Part shown: positions 16,133 through 25,196 of the stretch, piece after piece
Numbering within the stretch: the stretch's first letter is position 1
Layout of the letters: each line of letters starts with the position of its first letter
Assembly (NCBI RefSeq): GCF_012163145.1
Contig: NZ_JAAVTX010000002.1
Coordinates: 372,001 to 436,000 of the forward strand
Source: Falsiroseomonas frigidaquae
GTDB lineage: Bacteria > Pseudomonadota > Alphaproteobacteria > Acetobacterales > Acetobacteraceae
DNA length: 64,000 nt
Direction: 5' to 3'
Made by a program: the position numbers and the translations under genes
The notes under the pieces: model-generated
The model's database searches: none
What the model was told of the DNA's origin: nothing
Seen by the model: the letters and a program-made list of their open reading frames with translations, nothing else

Positions 16133-16992
16133 TCATGCTGGACGGGGTCGCCGCTTTGGCGGACCGCTATGATGGCTTCATCCTGGACCTCTGGGGCGTG
16201 GTGCATGACGGCCGAAAGCCCTATCCGGGCGTGGCCGAGGCGCTCGGCAGGCTGAAGGCCCGCGGCAAGCGCATCGCCTTCCTGTCCAACGCGCCGCGCC
16301 GGTCCTTCGTGGTGGATGCGCTGCTCACCGGCATGGGCCTGGACCGCGCGCTGTGGGACGGCACCATGACCTCCGGCGAGCTGGCCTGGCGGCATCTGAA
16401 GCACCGCGACCGCGCGGATTTCGCGGCGCTGGGCGTGAAGGCGCTGCATATCGGGCCGGAGCGGGACCTGTCGGTGCCGGCCGATACCGGAGTGGAGCTG
16501 GTGGGATCGGCCGAGGAAGCCGATTTCGTGCTGAACACCGGCCCGGAGCCGGCCCTCGGCAACCACGACATCGAACCCTATCGCGCCGCGCTGGCCGCCT
16601 GCGCCGCCCGCCGGCTGCCGATGGTCTGCGTGAACCCGGACCGGCATGTGATGGTGGGCGATGAACGGGTGATCTGCGCCGGGGCGCTGGCCGATCTGTA
16701 CAGCGAACTCGGCGGGCCGCCGGCGATCGAGATCGGCAAGCCGGACCCGGCCTGCTACCCGCCGGTGCTGGACCTGCTCGGCATCACGGACCGCGCCCGC
16801 GTGGTCGCCATCGGCGACAGCCCGCATACGGATCTCGCCGGCGCGCAATCCGCCGGCATCGATGCCGTCTGGGCGCTGACCGGCCTCGCCGCCCATGCGC
16901 ATGGCGCGAAGCCGGACCCGGAGGTGCTGGCGCAGGTCGCGGCGACCGAGGGCGTTCGCCCCGTCGCCGCCCTGCTGGGGCTGCGCTGGTAG
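16129..16992 (+). CDS. HAD-superfamily class IIA phosphatase-like hydrolase
   Basis: This 287-residue hydrolase belongs to the HAD IIA group, related to the NagD and p-nitrophenylphosphatase families. Motif I is DLWGVVHDG (about residues 20-28), with Trp where most HAD proteins have a second Asp; this wording is typical of one proteobacterial subfamily. Motif II is LSNAPR, motif III is around GKPDP and motif IV is GDSPHTDL. The missing motif I general acid may limit or change phosphatase chemistry. Translation is coupled to pyrD by an ATGA overlap, so a nucleotide or sugar phosphate substrate is possible but unproven. A second ATG two codons later is an alternative start. Confidence 0.82.
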   Translation: MIMLDGVAALADRYDGFILDLWGVVHDGRKPYPGVAEALGRLKARGKRIAFLSNAPRRSFVVDALLTGMGLDRALWDGTMTSGELAWRHLKHRDRADFAALGVKALHIGPERDLSVPADTGVELVGSAEEADFVLNTGPEPALGNHDIEPYRAALAACAARRLPMVCVNPDRHVMVGDERVICAGALADLYSELGGPPAIEIGKPDPACYPPVLDLLGITDRARVVAIGDSPHTDLAGAQSAGIDAVWALTGLAAHAHGAKPDPEVLAQVAATEGVRPVAALLGLRW

Positions 16993-17068
16993 GCCTGCCG
17001 GACCGCAGGGGTGGGTTGCGCCGGGCGGGTGTGGGCCGGCGCGGCGGGCGGGCCTACACTCCCGCACT

Positions 17069-18262
17069 GTGAACCCTCCCCAGGCTGCCGCCCTCCCCCG
17101 CCCGCCGATCTGGCTGCTGGTCGCGATCATTGGCATCGGGCCCTTCACCATGCAGGTGCTGGTGCCCTCCCTGCCCGCGATGGGGCGGGACCTTGGCGCC
17201 AGCACCTCCACCGTCCAGCTCACCGTCACGCTATACCTGCTGGGCGTTGGCGCCGGGCAGTTGATCTATGGGCCGCTGTCGGACCGCTTCGGCCGGCGGC
17301 CGCTGCTGATGGGCGGGCTGGCGCTGTATGCGGTGGCCAGCCTGGCGGCCGCGCTGGCACCGGGTATCGGGGAGCTGCTGGTCGCGCGGGTGGCCCAGGC
17401 GGTCGGCGCCTGTGCCGGGGTGGTGCTGGTGCGCGCCGTGATCCGCGACGTCTGGGCGCGGGACGAGGCCGCGAGCGTGCTCGGCTACGTCACCATGGGC
17501 ATGACCATCGCGCCGATGGTCGCGCCGATCCTCGGCAGCCTGCTGGAACAGAGCTTCGGCTGGCGCGCCAGCATGGTGGCCTGCCTCGGCTTCGGCCTGC
17601 CGCTGGCGCTGGTCGCCTGGCTGCGGCTGGAGGAAACGCTGCCGGCGCCGCAGCCGCTGCCCGGGCTGGGTGCCATCCTGCGCGCCTATCGCAGCCTATG
17701 GGCCATTCCGGCCTTCCGTGCCTATGCGGCGCTGACGGCCTGCGCCACCGGCATCTTCTTCGCCTTCCTGGGCGGCGCCCCCTATGTGGTGGTGCAGGGC
17801 ATGGGCTATTCGCCGGTGCAGTTCGCGCTGGCCTTCGCCGCCATTTCCGTCTTTTTCGCCGCCGGCAATTGGCTGGCCGGGCGGCTTTCAAGGCGGATGG
17901 GCGTGCTGCGGATGCTCGGCATGGGCACCGTCATCACCACGCTCGGCGCGGTGGGCGCGGCGATCGCCATGGTGGTGTTCCCGCCGCATATCCTGGTGTT
18001 CTTCGTGCCGATGGCCGCGGTGGCGGTGGGCAACGGCATGACCCAGCCGAATGCCATCGCCGGTGCGCTCAGCGCCCGCCCGCAACTGGCCGGCACCGCC
18101 TCCGCCCTGGTCGGCGCCTTGCAGATGGGCTTCGGTGCGCTGATGACCTTCATCGTCGGCTTGGTGGAGTTCGGCAGCGGCATCGGCACCTCCCTCACCA
18201 TGGCGGCGACCGGGGTGGCGTGCCTGATGGCCCTGCGCGGCGCGCGCCGTGCGGGTGGGTAG
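17069..18262 (+). CDS. MFS multidrug efflux pump, Bcr/CflA type
   Basis: This 397-residue inner-membrane antiporter has twelve predicted segments and resembles the Bcr/CflA group that exports bicyclomycin and other drugs using the proton gradient. The motif A region is YGPLSDRFGRRPLL in the loop after segment 2, and motif C-like glycines (APMVAPILGS) are in segment 5. The start is a GTG at 17069; no ATG fits without losing the first membrane segment (PPIWLLVAIIGIGPF). The preceding 76 bp hold no gene. Substrates cannot be predicted. The small gene that follows 21 bp later may share the transcript. Confidence 0.85.
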   Translation: MNPPQAAALPRPPIWLLVAIIGIGPFTMQVLVPSLPAMGRDLGASTSTVQLTVTLYLLGVGAGQLIYGPLSDRFGRRPLLMGGLALYAVASLAAALAPGIGELLVARVAQAVGACAGVVLVRAVIRDVWARDEAASVLGYVTMGMTIAPMVAPILGSLLEQSFGWRASMVACLGFGLPLALVAWLRLEETLPAPQPLPGLGAILRAYRSLWAIPAFRAYAALTACATGIFFAFLGGAPYVVVQGMGYSPVQFALAFAAISVFFAAGNWLAGRLSRRMGVLRMLGMGTVITTLGAVGAAIAMVVFPPHILVFFVPMAAVAVGNGMTQPNAIAGALSARPQLAGTASALVGALQMGFGALMTFIVGLVEFGSGIGTSLTMAATGVACLMALRGARRAGG

Positions 18263-18282
18263 GGCAACTGGAGGGGGCGGCA

Positions 18283-18492
18283 ATGGGCGACAGCTACATG
18301 CGCGAACAGGCCGAGGCGCTGGCGCAGCATCTGCGGCTGACGGACGGCAAGACCGGCTATGTCGAGGCCACCGCCGATGGCTTCCAGGTCTTCCTGCGCC
18401 GCAAATGGCCGGGCAAGCAGCTGGCGAGCTGGGACGGGCTGCCGGTGGAATGGATCGAAAATCTCGGCACCCACATGACGCGCGGGCGCTGA
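18283..18492 (+). CDS. Small soluble protein of unknown function
   Basis: This 69-residue protein has no motif I recognise. It begins with a helix (REQAEALAQHLRL), then a beta-rich centre (VEATADGFQVFLRRKW) and ends in a conserved-looking tail. A GGAGGGGG stands 5 nt upstream of the ATG, which supports expression. It begins 20 nt after the MFS gene and is the last gene before a convergent pair. Confidence 0.55.
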   Translation: MGDSYMREQAEALAQHLRLTDGKTGYVEATADGFQVFLRRKWPGKQLASWDGLPVEWIENLGTHMTRGR

Positions 18493-18516
18493 AGTCTCAG
18501 GGAAACCGCTTTAGGC

Positions 18517-19089
18517 TCAGGGGGCCGGCGCCGCCTCCGCGGTGAACATCTCCGCCACCGCCTCGCCAAAGCCTTCCATCGGGATCGGCACCGCCACCGT
18601 CTGCCGCTGGGCCGCGGCGACGAAGCTCAGCCGCAGGGTCGTGGCCGCCCGCAGCGTCACCAGCACTTCATCGGTCACCACCGTGGCGGCATAGATGCCG
18701 GCGGTGTCGCTGCTCTGGAATGGCAGGCGCTGCGGCGGCGCCGCATCCATCTGCCAGGCGATGCCGCCCTGCAGCCAAGTGCCGTGCGGCAATTGGAAGA
18801 TCAGCGCCAGGGACCGCGACTCGCGCTGCCGGGTCAGCAGGATCTGCGCCAGCGGCGTGTTCTGCGGCCGCAGCACCACGGTGGTGGAAACGCGGCAGGT
18901 GCGGGGTGCCTCCGGCGTCGCCGCGGCACAGGCCATGCGCCAGCTCGGCACCGGCGCCTCGGCGGGCGCTTCGCCGGATTGGACCGGCGGGGCAGGCGGC
19001 GGCGGCAGGGGCGGCGGCGCATTGCGCTGCGCCAGGGCCGGATGCGCCAACAGTGACGCGAGCAGGACTAACGGAGCGGCCCGCCGCAC
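18517..19089 (-). CDS. Invasion-associated locus B (IalB)-like secreted protein
   Basis: This 190-residue protein has a signal peptide ending at ALAQR near residue 21, then a Pro-rich spacer, then an IalB-like domain. The domain shows W-x-x-x-C and a second Cys 12 residues later, LPHGTWLQGG, and a final GFGEAVAEM. IalB-type proteins are periplasmic, with roles in host-cell invasion in Bartonella and stress or envelope functions elsewhere. The second Cys pair usual after the central PF (PFxxC...GC) is absent here (PFQSSDTAGIY). The start is a GTG 3 nt after the preceding gene on the strand, so the two are cotranscribed. Confidence 0.65.
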   Translation of the reverse strand: MRRAAPLVLLASLLAHPALAQRNAPPPLPPPPAPPVQSGEAPAEAPVPSWRMACAAATPEAPRTCRVSTTVVLRPQNTPLAQILLTRQRESRSLALIFQLPHGTWLQGGIAWQMDAAPPQRLPFQSSDTAGIYAATVVTDEVLVTLRAATTLRLSFVAAAQRQTVAVPIPMEGFGEAVAEMFTAEAAPAP

Positions 19090-19092
19090 CGA

Positions 19093-19758
19093 TCAGGGCC
19101 GCGAGCGGCGGGTGGTCCGGGGCGCCGTCTCCGGCGGCGATGCGCCGGCGGGGCGGCCGGCATCGAAGCCCAGGAAGCCCAGCTCCGGCCGCGCCGCGCC
19201 GCCATTGCCGGCCCAGAGCTGCGCCCCCACCGGCTCCGCCGCCAGGGTCGGCGGCGTGTTCATGGGCGCCCGGCTCCGTGCGGCGGCGGGCGGCGGCGCC
19301 GCGGCCAGGCTGGCGGCGATCGCGGCGGCCGGGGAAGGCTGGCCCGGCACGGAAGGCGGCGGCGGGGCGGAGCCGCGGGTGCGGTCGCGGGCCGAGAGCA
19401 GGTAGAAGGCGATCTCGTTGCGGCCCTGGTCCACCGCTGCATCCAGCGGCGACAGGCCGAGCGCGTTGCGCGACTCGATATTCGCGCCGCGCGAAACCGC
19501 ATCCCGCGCCGCCGGCAGGTCGCCGCGGGCGATGGCGTCGAACAATGCGGCATTCGGCGAAAGCCCTGCCGCCGCGGCATCCGCCGGGATCGGCGCCGGG
19601 GCGCGGCGCGCCGCCAGGCCGGGCAGCGCCGGCGCGGCGACGCTTGGCGCGCGCTGCGTCTCGGCCGGCCGGATGATGCCCTGCGCCTGCACAACGGGCG
19701 CCAGGGTCGGGAAGGCCAGCAGCGTGGCCAGCAGGGAAAGGCGGAGGGATGCGCGCAT
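19093..19758 (-). CDS. Secreted ankyrin-repeat-like protein
   Basis: This 221-residue protein has a signal peptide (MRASLRLSLLATLLAFP, cleavage near VQAQG). The middle contains about two ankyrin repeats (LFDAIARGDLPAARDAVSRG and ALGLSPLDAAVDQGRNEIA). The C-terminal half is disordered and Ala/Pro-rich. I start it at ATG 19758, where the signal peptide begins; the longer frame adds 17 unlikely residues. It likely acts as a periplasmic protein-binding partner. It is directly upstream of, and cotranscribed with, the IalB-like gene. Confidence 0.65.
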   Translation of the reverse strand: MRASLRLSLLATLLAFPTLAPVVQAQGIIRPAETQRAPSVAAPALPGLAARRAPAPIPADAAAAGLSPNAALFDAIARGDLPAARDAVSRGANIESRNALGLSPLDAAVDQGRNEIAFYLLSARDRTRGSAPPPPSVPGQPSPAAAIAASLAAAPPPAAARSRAPMNTPPTLAAEPVGAQLWAGNGGAARPELGFLGFDAGRPAGASPPETAPRTTRRSRP

Positions 19759-19825
19759 GACGGGGAAACTAGGCAGTTTCAGCCCCGCGAGGAAGGGCAT
19801 GCGGCCCATCTCACCCGCTTTTGGC

Positions 19826-20191
19826 TCAGCCGCAGCCCTGGCCGCGATAGGTGAATGTCTCCACCCGCCCCTCCCGCAGGGTGAAGGTCAGCTCGCAGCG
19901 CAGTTCCGCGATGCCGGGCGGCGCGGGCCAGTAGCCGTAGCGCGGCCCCCAGGGGCCGTAGGCCGGCCCGTAGAAGCCCGGCGCGGGTGCCACCGCCACG
20001 TTGCGGCGTTGCTCGAACTGCAGGAAGCGGCGGCCCTCCGCCTCATGCACCCGCACCGGCACGCCGAGCGCCGAGACCAGCTCCGCCTCCCCGAGTCCGA
20101 CGAAGGTCGAAAGGCGCTGGTCCAGCGTCGGGCCCTGGGCACAGCCGGCTAGCAGGGCGGGAACCATCATCAGGGCGGCGAGACGTTTCAT
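19826..20191 (-). CDS. Putative lipoprotein of unknown function
   Basis: This 121-residue protein has a lipoprotein signal with lipobox LLAGC, so it should be anchored in the inner or outer membrane. Residue +2 after Cys is Ala, which does not mark it for retention. The body has a conserved-looking ALGVPVRVHEAEGRRFLQF segment, a Gly/Pro/Tyr-rich central loop (about residues 72-93) and a Cys-containing C-terminal strand (ELRCELTFTL and TYRGQGCG) that may form a disulphide. I do not recognise the family beyond small envelope proteins seen in this order. Confidence 0.65.
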   Translation of the reverse strand: MKRLAALMMVPALLAGCAQGPTLDQRLSTFVGLGEAELVSALGVPVRVHEAEGRRFLQFEQRRNVAVAPAPGFYGPAYGPWGPRYGYWPAPPGIAELRCELTFTLREGRVETFTYRGQGCG

Positions 20192-20243
20192 CCCGCGCAT
20201 ATGGGACGCCGCGTGGTGCCACCAAATCAGCAGCATGCGAGCC

Positions 20244-22433
20244 TCAGCGCCCTTCGCGCCGCCAGGCGAGCAAGGCCAAGCCCAGCACCATCGGCAGCGC
20301 CAGCCAGGGCGGCAGCAGCGGCAGGGCGGTGATGCCGGTGACGCTGTGGTCGCCATTGCGCCGCAGCCCGATCCAGCCCGCCTCCAGCCCGCCACCCGTT
20401 GCGCCCCCTTGGGCATCGCGCCCGATCGCCACCCGGCGCAGTTCCGGCACCAGCGGCGAGTCGCCGGTGCCGAGCCAGCGCGTGGCGCCGCCGGTGGCGG
20501 TGGCCAAGGCTGAAAGCGGCGTGGCATCGGCGCGCAGATCGGCCACCTCCATCGGGTTCGGCGCCTCGGCGGCGGCGAAGGCGGTGCGGCGGCCGTCGCC
20601 GGCCTGCCAGACGCCGGCCTGCATCGCCGGCCGCTCCACCACCGCCCGGCCGGCGCCGCGCGTCTCCGGCATGTGGCGGCTGATCGTGCCATCGGGGGCG
20701 GTGACGGTGATCTCGGGCGCGGCGGCGGGCTCCAGGCTGCGGCGCGTCACGGTCAGCCTGCCGTGATCGATCCGCGCCGTCAGATCCTCCTCCTCCAGCT
20801 CCGGCTCCTTCATCGTCCAGTGCGCGATGCGGCGCAGCAATTCCTGCTGCGGGCCGCCGCCATCATGGCCGCGCGACCACAGCCAGATGTGGTCCGACAG
20901 CACCAGTGCCACGCGGCCTTCCCCGACCCGGTCCAGCACCATCAGCGGCGCATCGCCCGGCCCCTGCATCACGGTGCTGCCGGCCCGCGCATCGGCGCGC
21001 AGCGCGCGATACCAGCGGCCCCAGGTCGCCTCGGCCAGATTGGCGCCTTCCGGCGTGAAGCTGTTGGCGCCCGGCAGGTTCTCCGTCACCGGATGCCGCG
21101 CGCCGAGCTCCGTCACGAAAGGCCGGAACGGCTGTTCCAGCAGCGCCGCCTGCGCAGCGCCCATCCCGGTCTGGGGCCGCGCCGGCAGGATCTGGCCTAG
21201 CGGCGTGGCCGCGAGGCTGGTAGGCCCGGCGAATTCCGGCCCGACGGACAGCAGCAACGCGCCGCCGCCGCGCACGTAGTCGGCGATGTTGCGCAGATAC
21301 ACGGGCGGCAACAATCCGCGATTGCCGAAGCGGTCGAAGACGATCAGGTCGAATTCGCGCAGCTTCACCTGGAACAGCTCGCGCACCGGGAAGGCGATCA
21401 GCGCCAGCTCATGCAGCGGGGTCAGGTCGTCCTTCTCCGGCGGGCGCAGGATGGTGAAGTGGACCAGGTCCACATTCGGATCCGCCTTCAGCAGCCGCCG
21501 CCAGGTGCGCTGCCCGGCATGCGGCTCGCCCGAGACCAGCAGCACCCGCAGCCGGTCGCGCACGCCGTTGATGGCGACCACGGTGCGGTTGTTGAGGTCG
21601 GAGACCTCGCCCCCCTCTGGCCCGGCGCGGGTTTCCGCCGTCAGTTCCACCACCGTCTGGCCGCCACGCTCGATCGGCACGGCGATGCGGTGCTCGCGCC
21701 CCACCGGCACGGATTCCACGCGCGGCGGCTGGCCGTCGCGGCGGATGGTCAGCCGCGCGGCGCCGCCCGCATCCGGCCGCGCGCCGAGATCCTCCACCAC
21801 CACGCGCAGTTCCACCGGGCGGCCGACGATGCCGAAGCCCGGCGCCTCGATCACCCGGATGCGGCGATCCACCTCGCCGGGCCGGCCGGGCAGGATCTGG
21901 TGGAAGGGCGCATCCAGCGCCGGGGCGGCCGGAACGTCATGCACCTGGCCGTCGGTCAGCGCCATCACCCCGGCCAGCCGGGCGCGGGGGATGTCGGCCA
22001 AAGCGCGTTCCATGGCGGTGAACAGCCGCGTGCCCTGGTTGCCGCCCTCCGGTACCTCCACCGTGCGCAGTTCCAGGTCCGGCAGGCGGCGGGCGCGGGC
22101 CTCGATCTCGTCGCGGGCGGCGGTGATCTGTTCGGGGCGGGCATTCAGGCCGGTGCTGGCGCTGCGGTCCACCATCAGCAGCGCGATGTCGGGGCGGGTC
22201 TGCCGCGTCTCCTCCACCAGTCGCGGATTGGCGAGTGCCAGCAGCAGCGCGGCGAAGGCCAGCGCGCGCAGCCAGGCGCCGCGCGCCGGCTGCCAGCGGC
22301 GCGTGCCGTCGACATCGCGCGGCAGCCGCAGCAGCGCCGGCAGCAGCGCCAGCAGCGCCAGCACGGCCAGCCCCGCCAGCAGCCAGGGCGGGATGACGGG
22401 GGCGAAATCGATCCCTGCGAGAGCCTGGTTCAT
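20244..22433 (-). CDS. VWA/glutamine-amidotransferase-like membrane protein
   Basis: This 729-residue protein is anchored by two N-terminal segments (about 16-36 and 54-69) and one near the C-terminus. The periplasmic part begins with a VWA-like metal site (VDRSASTG), then an immunoglobulin-like section, then a class I amidotransferase-like fold (about 360-560: LLVSGEPHAGQRTWRRLL and GGGALLLSVGPEF) with no catalytic Cys I can see. It follows the DUF4159 gene after 3 nt. Genes of this kind stand in MoxR/DUF58 clusters and are thought to act in envelope maintenance or metal and protein insertion; the exact role is not known. Confidence 0.75.
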   Translation of the reverse strand: MNQALAGIDFAPVIPPWLLAGLAVLALLALLPALLRLPRDVDGTRRWQPARGAWLRALAFAALLLALANPRLVEETRQTRPDIALLMVDRSASTGLNARPEQITAARDEIEARARRLPDLELRTVEVPEGGNQGTRLFTAMERALADIPRARLAGVMALTDGQVHDVPAAPALDAPFHQILPGRPGEVDRRIRVIEAPGFGIVGRPVELRVVVEDLGARPDAGGAARLTIRRDGQPPRVESVPVGREHRIAVPIERGGQTVVELTAETRAGPEGGEVSDLNNRTVVAINGVRDRLRVLLVSGEPHAGQRTWRRLLKADPNVDLVHFTILRPPEKDDLTPLHELALIAFPVRELFQVKLREFDLIVFDRFGNRGLLPPVYLRNIADYVRGGGALLLSVGPEFAGPTSLAATPLGQILPARPQTGMGAAQAALLEQPFRPFVTELGARHPVTENLPGANSFTPEGANLAEATWGRWYRALRADARAGSTVMQGPGDAPLMVLDRVGEGRVALVLSDHIWLWSRGHDGGGPQQELLRRIAHWTMKEPELEEEDLTARIDHGRLTVTRRSLEPAAAPEITVTAPDGTISRHMPETRGAGRAVVERPAMQAGVWQAGDGRRTAFAAAEAPNPMEVADLRADATPLSALATATGGATRWLGTGDSPLVPELRRVAIGRDAQGGATGGGLEAGWIGLRRNGDHSVTGITALPLLPPWLALPMVLGLALLAWRREGR

Positions 22434-22436
22434 CGG

Positions 22437-25169
22437 TCAGTTCCCGAGCCGCTCGAGGATGGCCGGCACATGCACCTGGTCGCCCTTGTAGTTGCCGGTC
22501 AGCGCGTACATCACGAGGTTGGTGCCGAAGCGATAGGCCAGGGTGCGCTGCCGGGCGCCGCCCGGAATCGCGGCATAGGGGTTGTTGCCCCGCCCATCGA
22601 TCGCCCAGGCGGAGGCCCAGTCATGCCCGCCGATGATGACGGGGCTGACACTGTCATTCGCCCGGTCCTGGTCGCGCGCCACCCACACCGTGCCCCCGGC
22701 GAAGCGGCCAGGCAGGTCCTGAAGCAGGTAGAAAGCACGCTTCAGCACATGATCCTGCGGCACCGGCGCCAGCGGCGGCACCGTCAGGTCCCGCGTCAGT
22801 CGGCGCAGTGCGGTGCTGGCGCCGGGGGCGTAGCCGGCGCCGGAGCCTTCGTCCCGCGTGTCGAACAGGATGATGCCGCCATTGCGCATGAAGCCGTTCA
22901 GCGCCGCCACGCCCGCCACATCCGGCTGCGCCGAATCGGCGGTGACCGGCCAGTAGAGCAGCGGGAAGAAGGACAGGTCGTCCCGCCCAGGCTCCACCGC
23001 CACCGGTTCCGCCAGCGCCGCCGCCGTGCGGCGATTGACGAAGTCGGAAAGGCCGACCAGGCCGGCGCGGCTGATCTCATCGACCTGCGGGTCGCCCGTG
23101 ACCACATAGGCCAGCCGCGTCGCCAGCGCCGCCGCGCCATCCTGCGCCCGCGCCGGGCCTGCCATCATCCCGAGCGCCAGCAGCGCCGCCACCACCGCGC
23201 GCCGGCCCGGCCGCGCCAGCACGCCACGCAGGCCGAGCGAGACCAGCAGATCCACCACCAGCAGCAGCATCGCCGCCGCCAGCAGCCAGGGGCCGAGATC
23301 CCGTTCCGCCGGCACCCCGCCGATCGCCCGCAGCACCGTGCCCGTGGGTGGCGCCGCCGCCAGCCGCGGGGCCGGCACGCCGGCACCAAGGTTCAGCGCC
23401 CGGCGATGCGCGCCGTCGCCACTGGTGCCGGTGCCGTACCAGCCTGGCGGATGCCGCGGCGAGGGCGCCTCATTCTCCACCCGCGCGCCGGAAATCGGCT
23501 GTGCACCCGGCGAGGGCGGGCCAAGCTGGCCGAAGCCGTCCAGCGTCTCCATCGGTGCCAGTGGCGCCTCCCCATCAGCGCCGCCGACACCGGCGGACAG
23601 CGCCACCAGCCGGCGCAGCATGTCGACGAACAGGCCGGACAGCGGCAGGGATGACCATTCGGCATTGGCGGTGACGTGGAACATCACGATCCGCCCGGCG
23701 CCGCGATTGTCCCAGGTGACCAGCGGCGTGCCATCGGCCAGCCGCGCCCAGGTATGGCCGGACAGCCGGGCGGAGGGTTCGGCCAGCACCTGGCGCTCCA
23801 CCGTCACTTCCGGCGTCGGCTCCAGCCCCTGGAAGGGCGAGCCTTCCGGGAAGGGTGCCAGGGTCTGTGGCCGTTCCCAGGACAGGGCGCCGCCCAGCTG
23901 CCGTTCCCCGGCGCGCAGCGGCACCGGCAGCAACCCGTCCGGATTCTCGGCCAGCCGTGGCCCGGCGAAGCGCACCAGCGTGCCGCCGGCCTCGATCCAG
24001 GCGGTCAGCTCATCGCGTTCGCGGCCTGCCTCCACCGGGCGGTCAGCCAGCACCAGCACGGAAAGCCGCCGCGCCAGCAATTCCGGCACGCTGCCACGGC
24101 GCAGCTCGGCATGCGGGGCCAGGGCGCGATCGAGGTAGAACAGCTCCCCGATCAGCGGCACATCGGCGGCGGTGGCCTCGCCGCCCGCGATCAGGCCCAC
24201 CGGGCGGCGCCGGAAGCGTTCATCCAGCAGCACCGTGGCATTGGCGCCGGCCACCTCATCCAGGTCCAGCCGCACCACCTGGTTGCGGATTTCCAGCGGC
24301 AGCGGCAGCGCCGCCTCGGCCTGGGTCGCGCCGGCCGGCACGGTGATTTCGGTGCGGGCCAGAGTACGGCCGTCGCCGGTGCGGGCCAGCACGGCAGCCT
24401 GGCTCGGCACCGGCAGCGGCGTGGTCAGCAGGGTCAGCGCAAGCTGGTCGGCCTCGGCACGGGGCGGCGGCAGCAGGCGGGTCGGGCGGCCCTCGCTACG
24501 TGCCAGCACCAACGCTCCACCCTCCGCCAGCGCGGTGGCGAGCGGGGTGAAGGCATCGCCCTCCGCCGCATGCTCGATGCCATCCGCGACATACAGCGCG
24601 GCGAAGCGCTCGCCATGCTGCGTCCGCCAGCCGCTGAGCGCCGCCAGCGCCCCGGCGCGGTCCGGCGCCCAGGGCTTCGGCCGCAGCGCCACCAGCCGGC
24701 CGCGCAGCTCCTCCGCCGGCATCAGGCCGGTGATGCGGGGCGCATCCGGCAGGGCGGGCGGCGCGGTCAGCAGCAGGGCGGTGCGGCGGCCCTCGCGGGC
24801 GGCGCCGTCCAGCTCAGCCTCCGCGGCGGCCATGCGGTCCGGCCAATCGGCGGCAGCCGCCCAGCCATCATCCACCACCACCAGCAGCGGCCCCTGCCCG
24901 GCCGCGCCGGCCGCCGGCCCCCAGATCGGTCGCGCCAGGCCCAGGATCATCAGCGCCGCCGCCGCCAGCCGCAGCGCCAGCAGCCACCAGGGGGTGCGGG
25001 CGGGGGTCTCCTCCGGCGCCGGCATCTCCTGCAACAGGCGCAGAGCGGGAAAATCCTGGCGCTTCGGCGCCGGGGGCGTGACGCGCAGCAGCCACCACAG
25101 CACCGGCAGCGCCGGCAGGGCGAGCAGCAGCCAGGGGGCGGCGAAAGTCAGGGGTCCGAGGCTCAGCAT
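22437..25169 (-). CDS. BatA-domain and DUF4159 membrane protein
   Basis: This 910-residue protein has an N-terminal BatA-type (aerotolerance regulator N-terminal) region with two segments (about 10-27 and 60-80), and a VWA-like domain with a degenerate metal site (VVVDDGWA). Two long extracytoplasmic sections follow, then a membrane segment near residue 640, and the C-terminal DUF4159 domain (about 690-905), containing NGFMRNGGIILFDTRDEG. It belongs to the MoxR, DUF58, DUF4159 cluster typical of Alphaproteobacteria. Function is unknown; the AAA ATPase upstream probably remodels or loads one of the VWA partners. The ATG at 25169 starts directly with the first hydrophobic segment. Confidence 0.82.
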   Translation of the reverse strand: MLSLGPLTFAAPWLLLALPALPVLWWLLRVTPPAPKRQDFPALRLLQEMPAPEETPARTPWWLLALRLAAAALMILGLARPIWGPAAGAAGQGPLLVVVDDGWAAAADWPDRMAAAEAELDGAAREGRRTALLLTAPPALPDAPRITGLMPAEELRGRLVALRPKPWAPDRAGALAALSGWRTQHGERFAALYVADGIEHAAEGDAFTPLATALAEGGALVLARSEGRPTRLLPPPRAEADQLALTLLTTPLPVPSQAAVLARTGDGRTLARTEITVPAGATQAEAALPLPLEIRNQVVRLDLDEVAGANATVLLDERFRRRPVGLIAGGEATAADVPLIGELFYLDRALAPHAELRRGSVPELLARRLSVLVLADRPVEAGRERDELTAWIEAGGTLVRFAGPRLAENPDGLLPVPLRAGERQLGGALSWERPQTLAPFPEGSPFQGLEPTPEVTVERQVLAEPSARLSGHTWARLADGTPLVTWDNRGAGRIVMFHVTANAEWSSLPLSGLFVDMLRRLVALSAGVGGADGEAPLAPMETLDGFGQLGPPSPGAQPISGARVENEAPSPRHPPGWYGTGTSGDGAHRRALNLGAGVPAPRLAAAPPTGTVLRAIGGVPAERDLGPWLLAAAMLLLVVDLLVSLGLRGVLARPGRRAVVAALLALGMMAGPARAQDGAAALATRLAYVVTGDPQVDEISRAGLVGLSDFVNRRTAAALAEPVAVEPGRDDLSFFPLLYWPVTADSAQPDVAGVAALNGFMRNGGIILFDTRDEGSGAGYAPGASTALRRLTRDLTVPPLAPVPQDHVLKRAFYLLQDLPGRFAGGTVWVARDQDRANDSVSPVIIGGHDWASAWAIDGRGNNPYAAIPGGARQRTLAYRFGTNLVMYALTGNYKGDQVHVPAILERLGN

Positions 25170-25196
25170 GGTCCGACGCTCGGCATCAGGTTGCCC

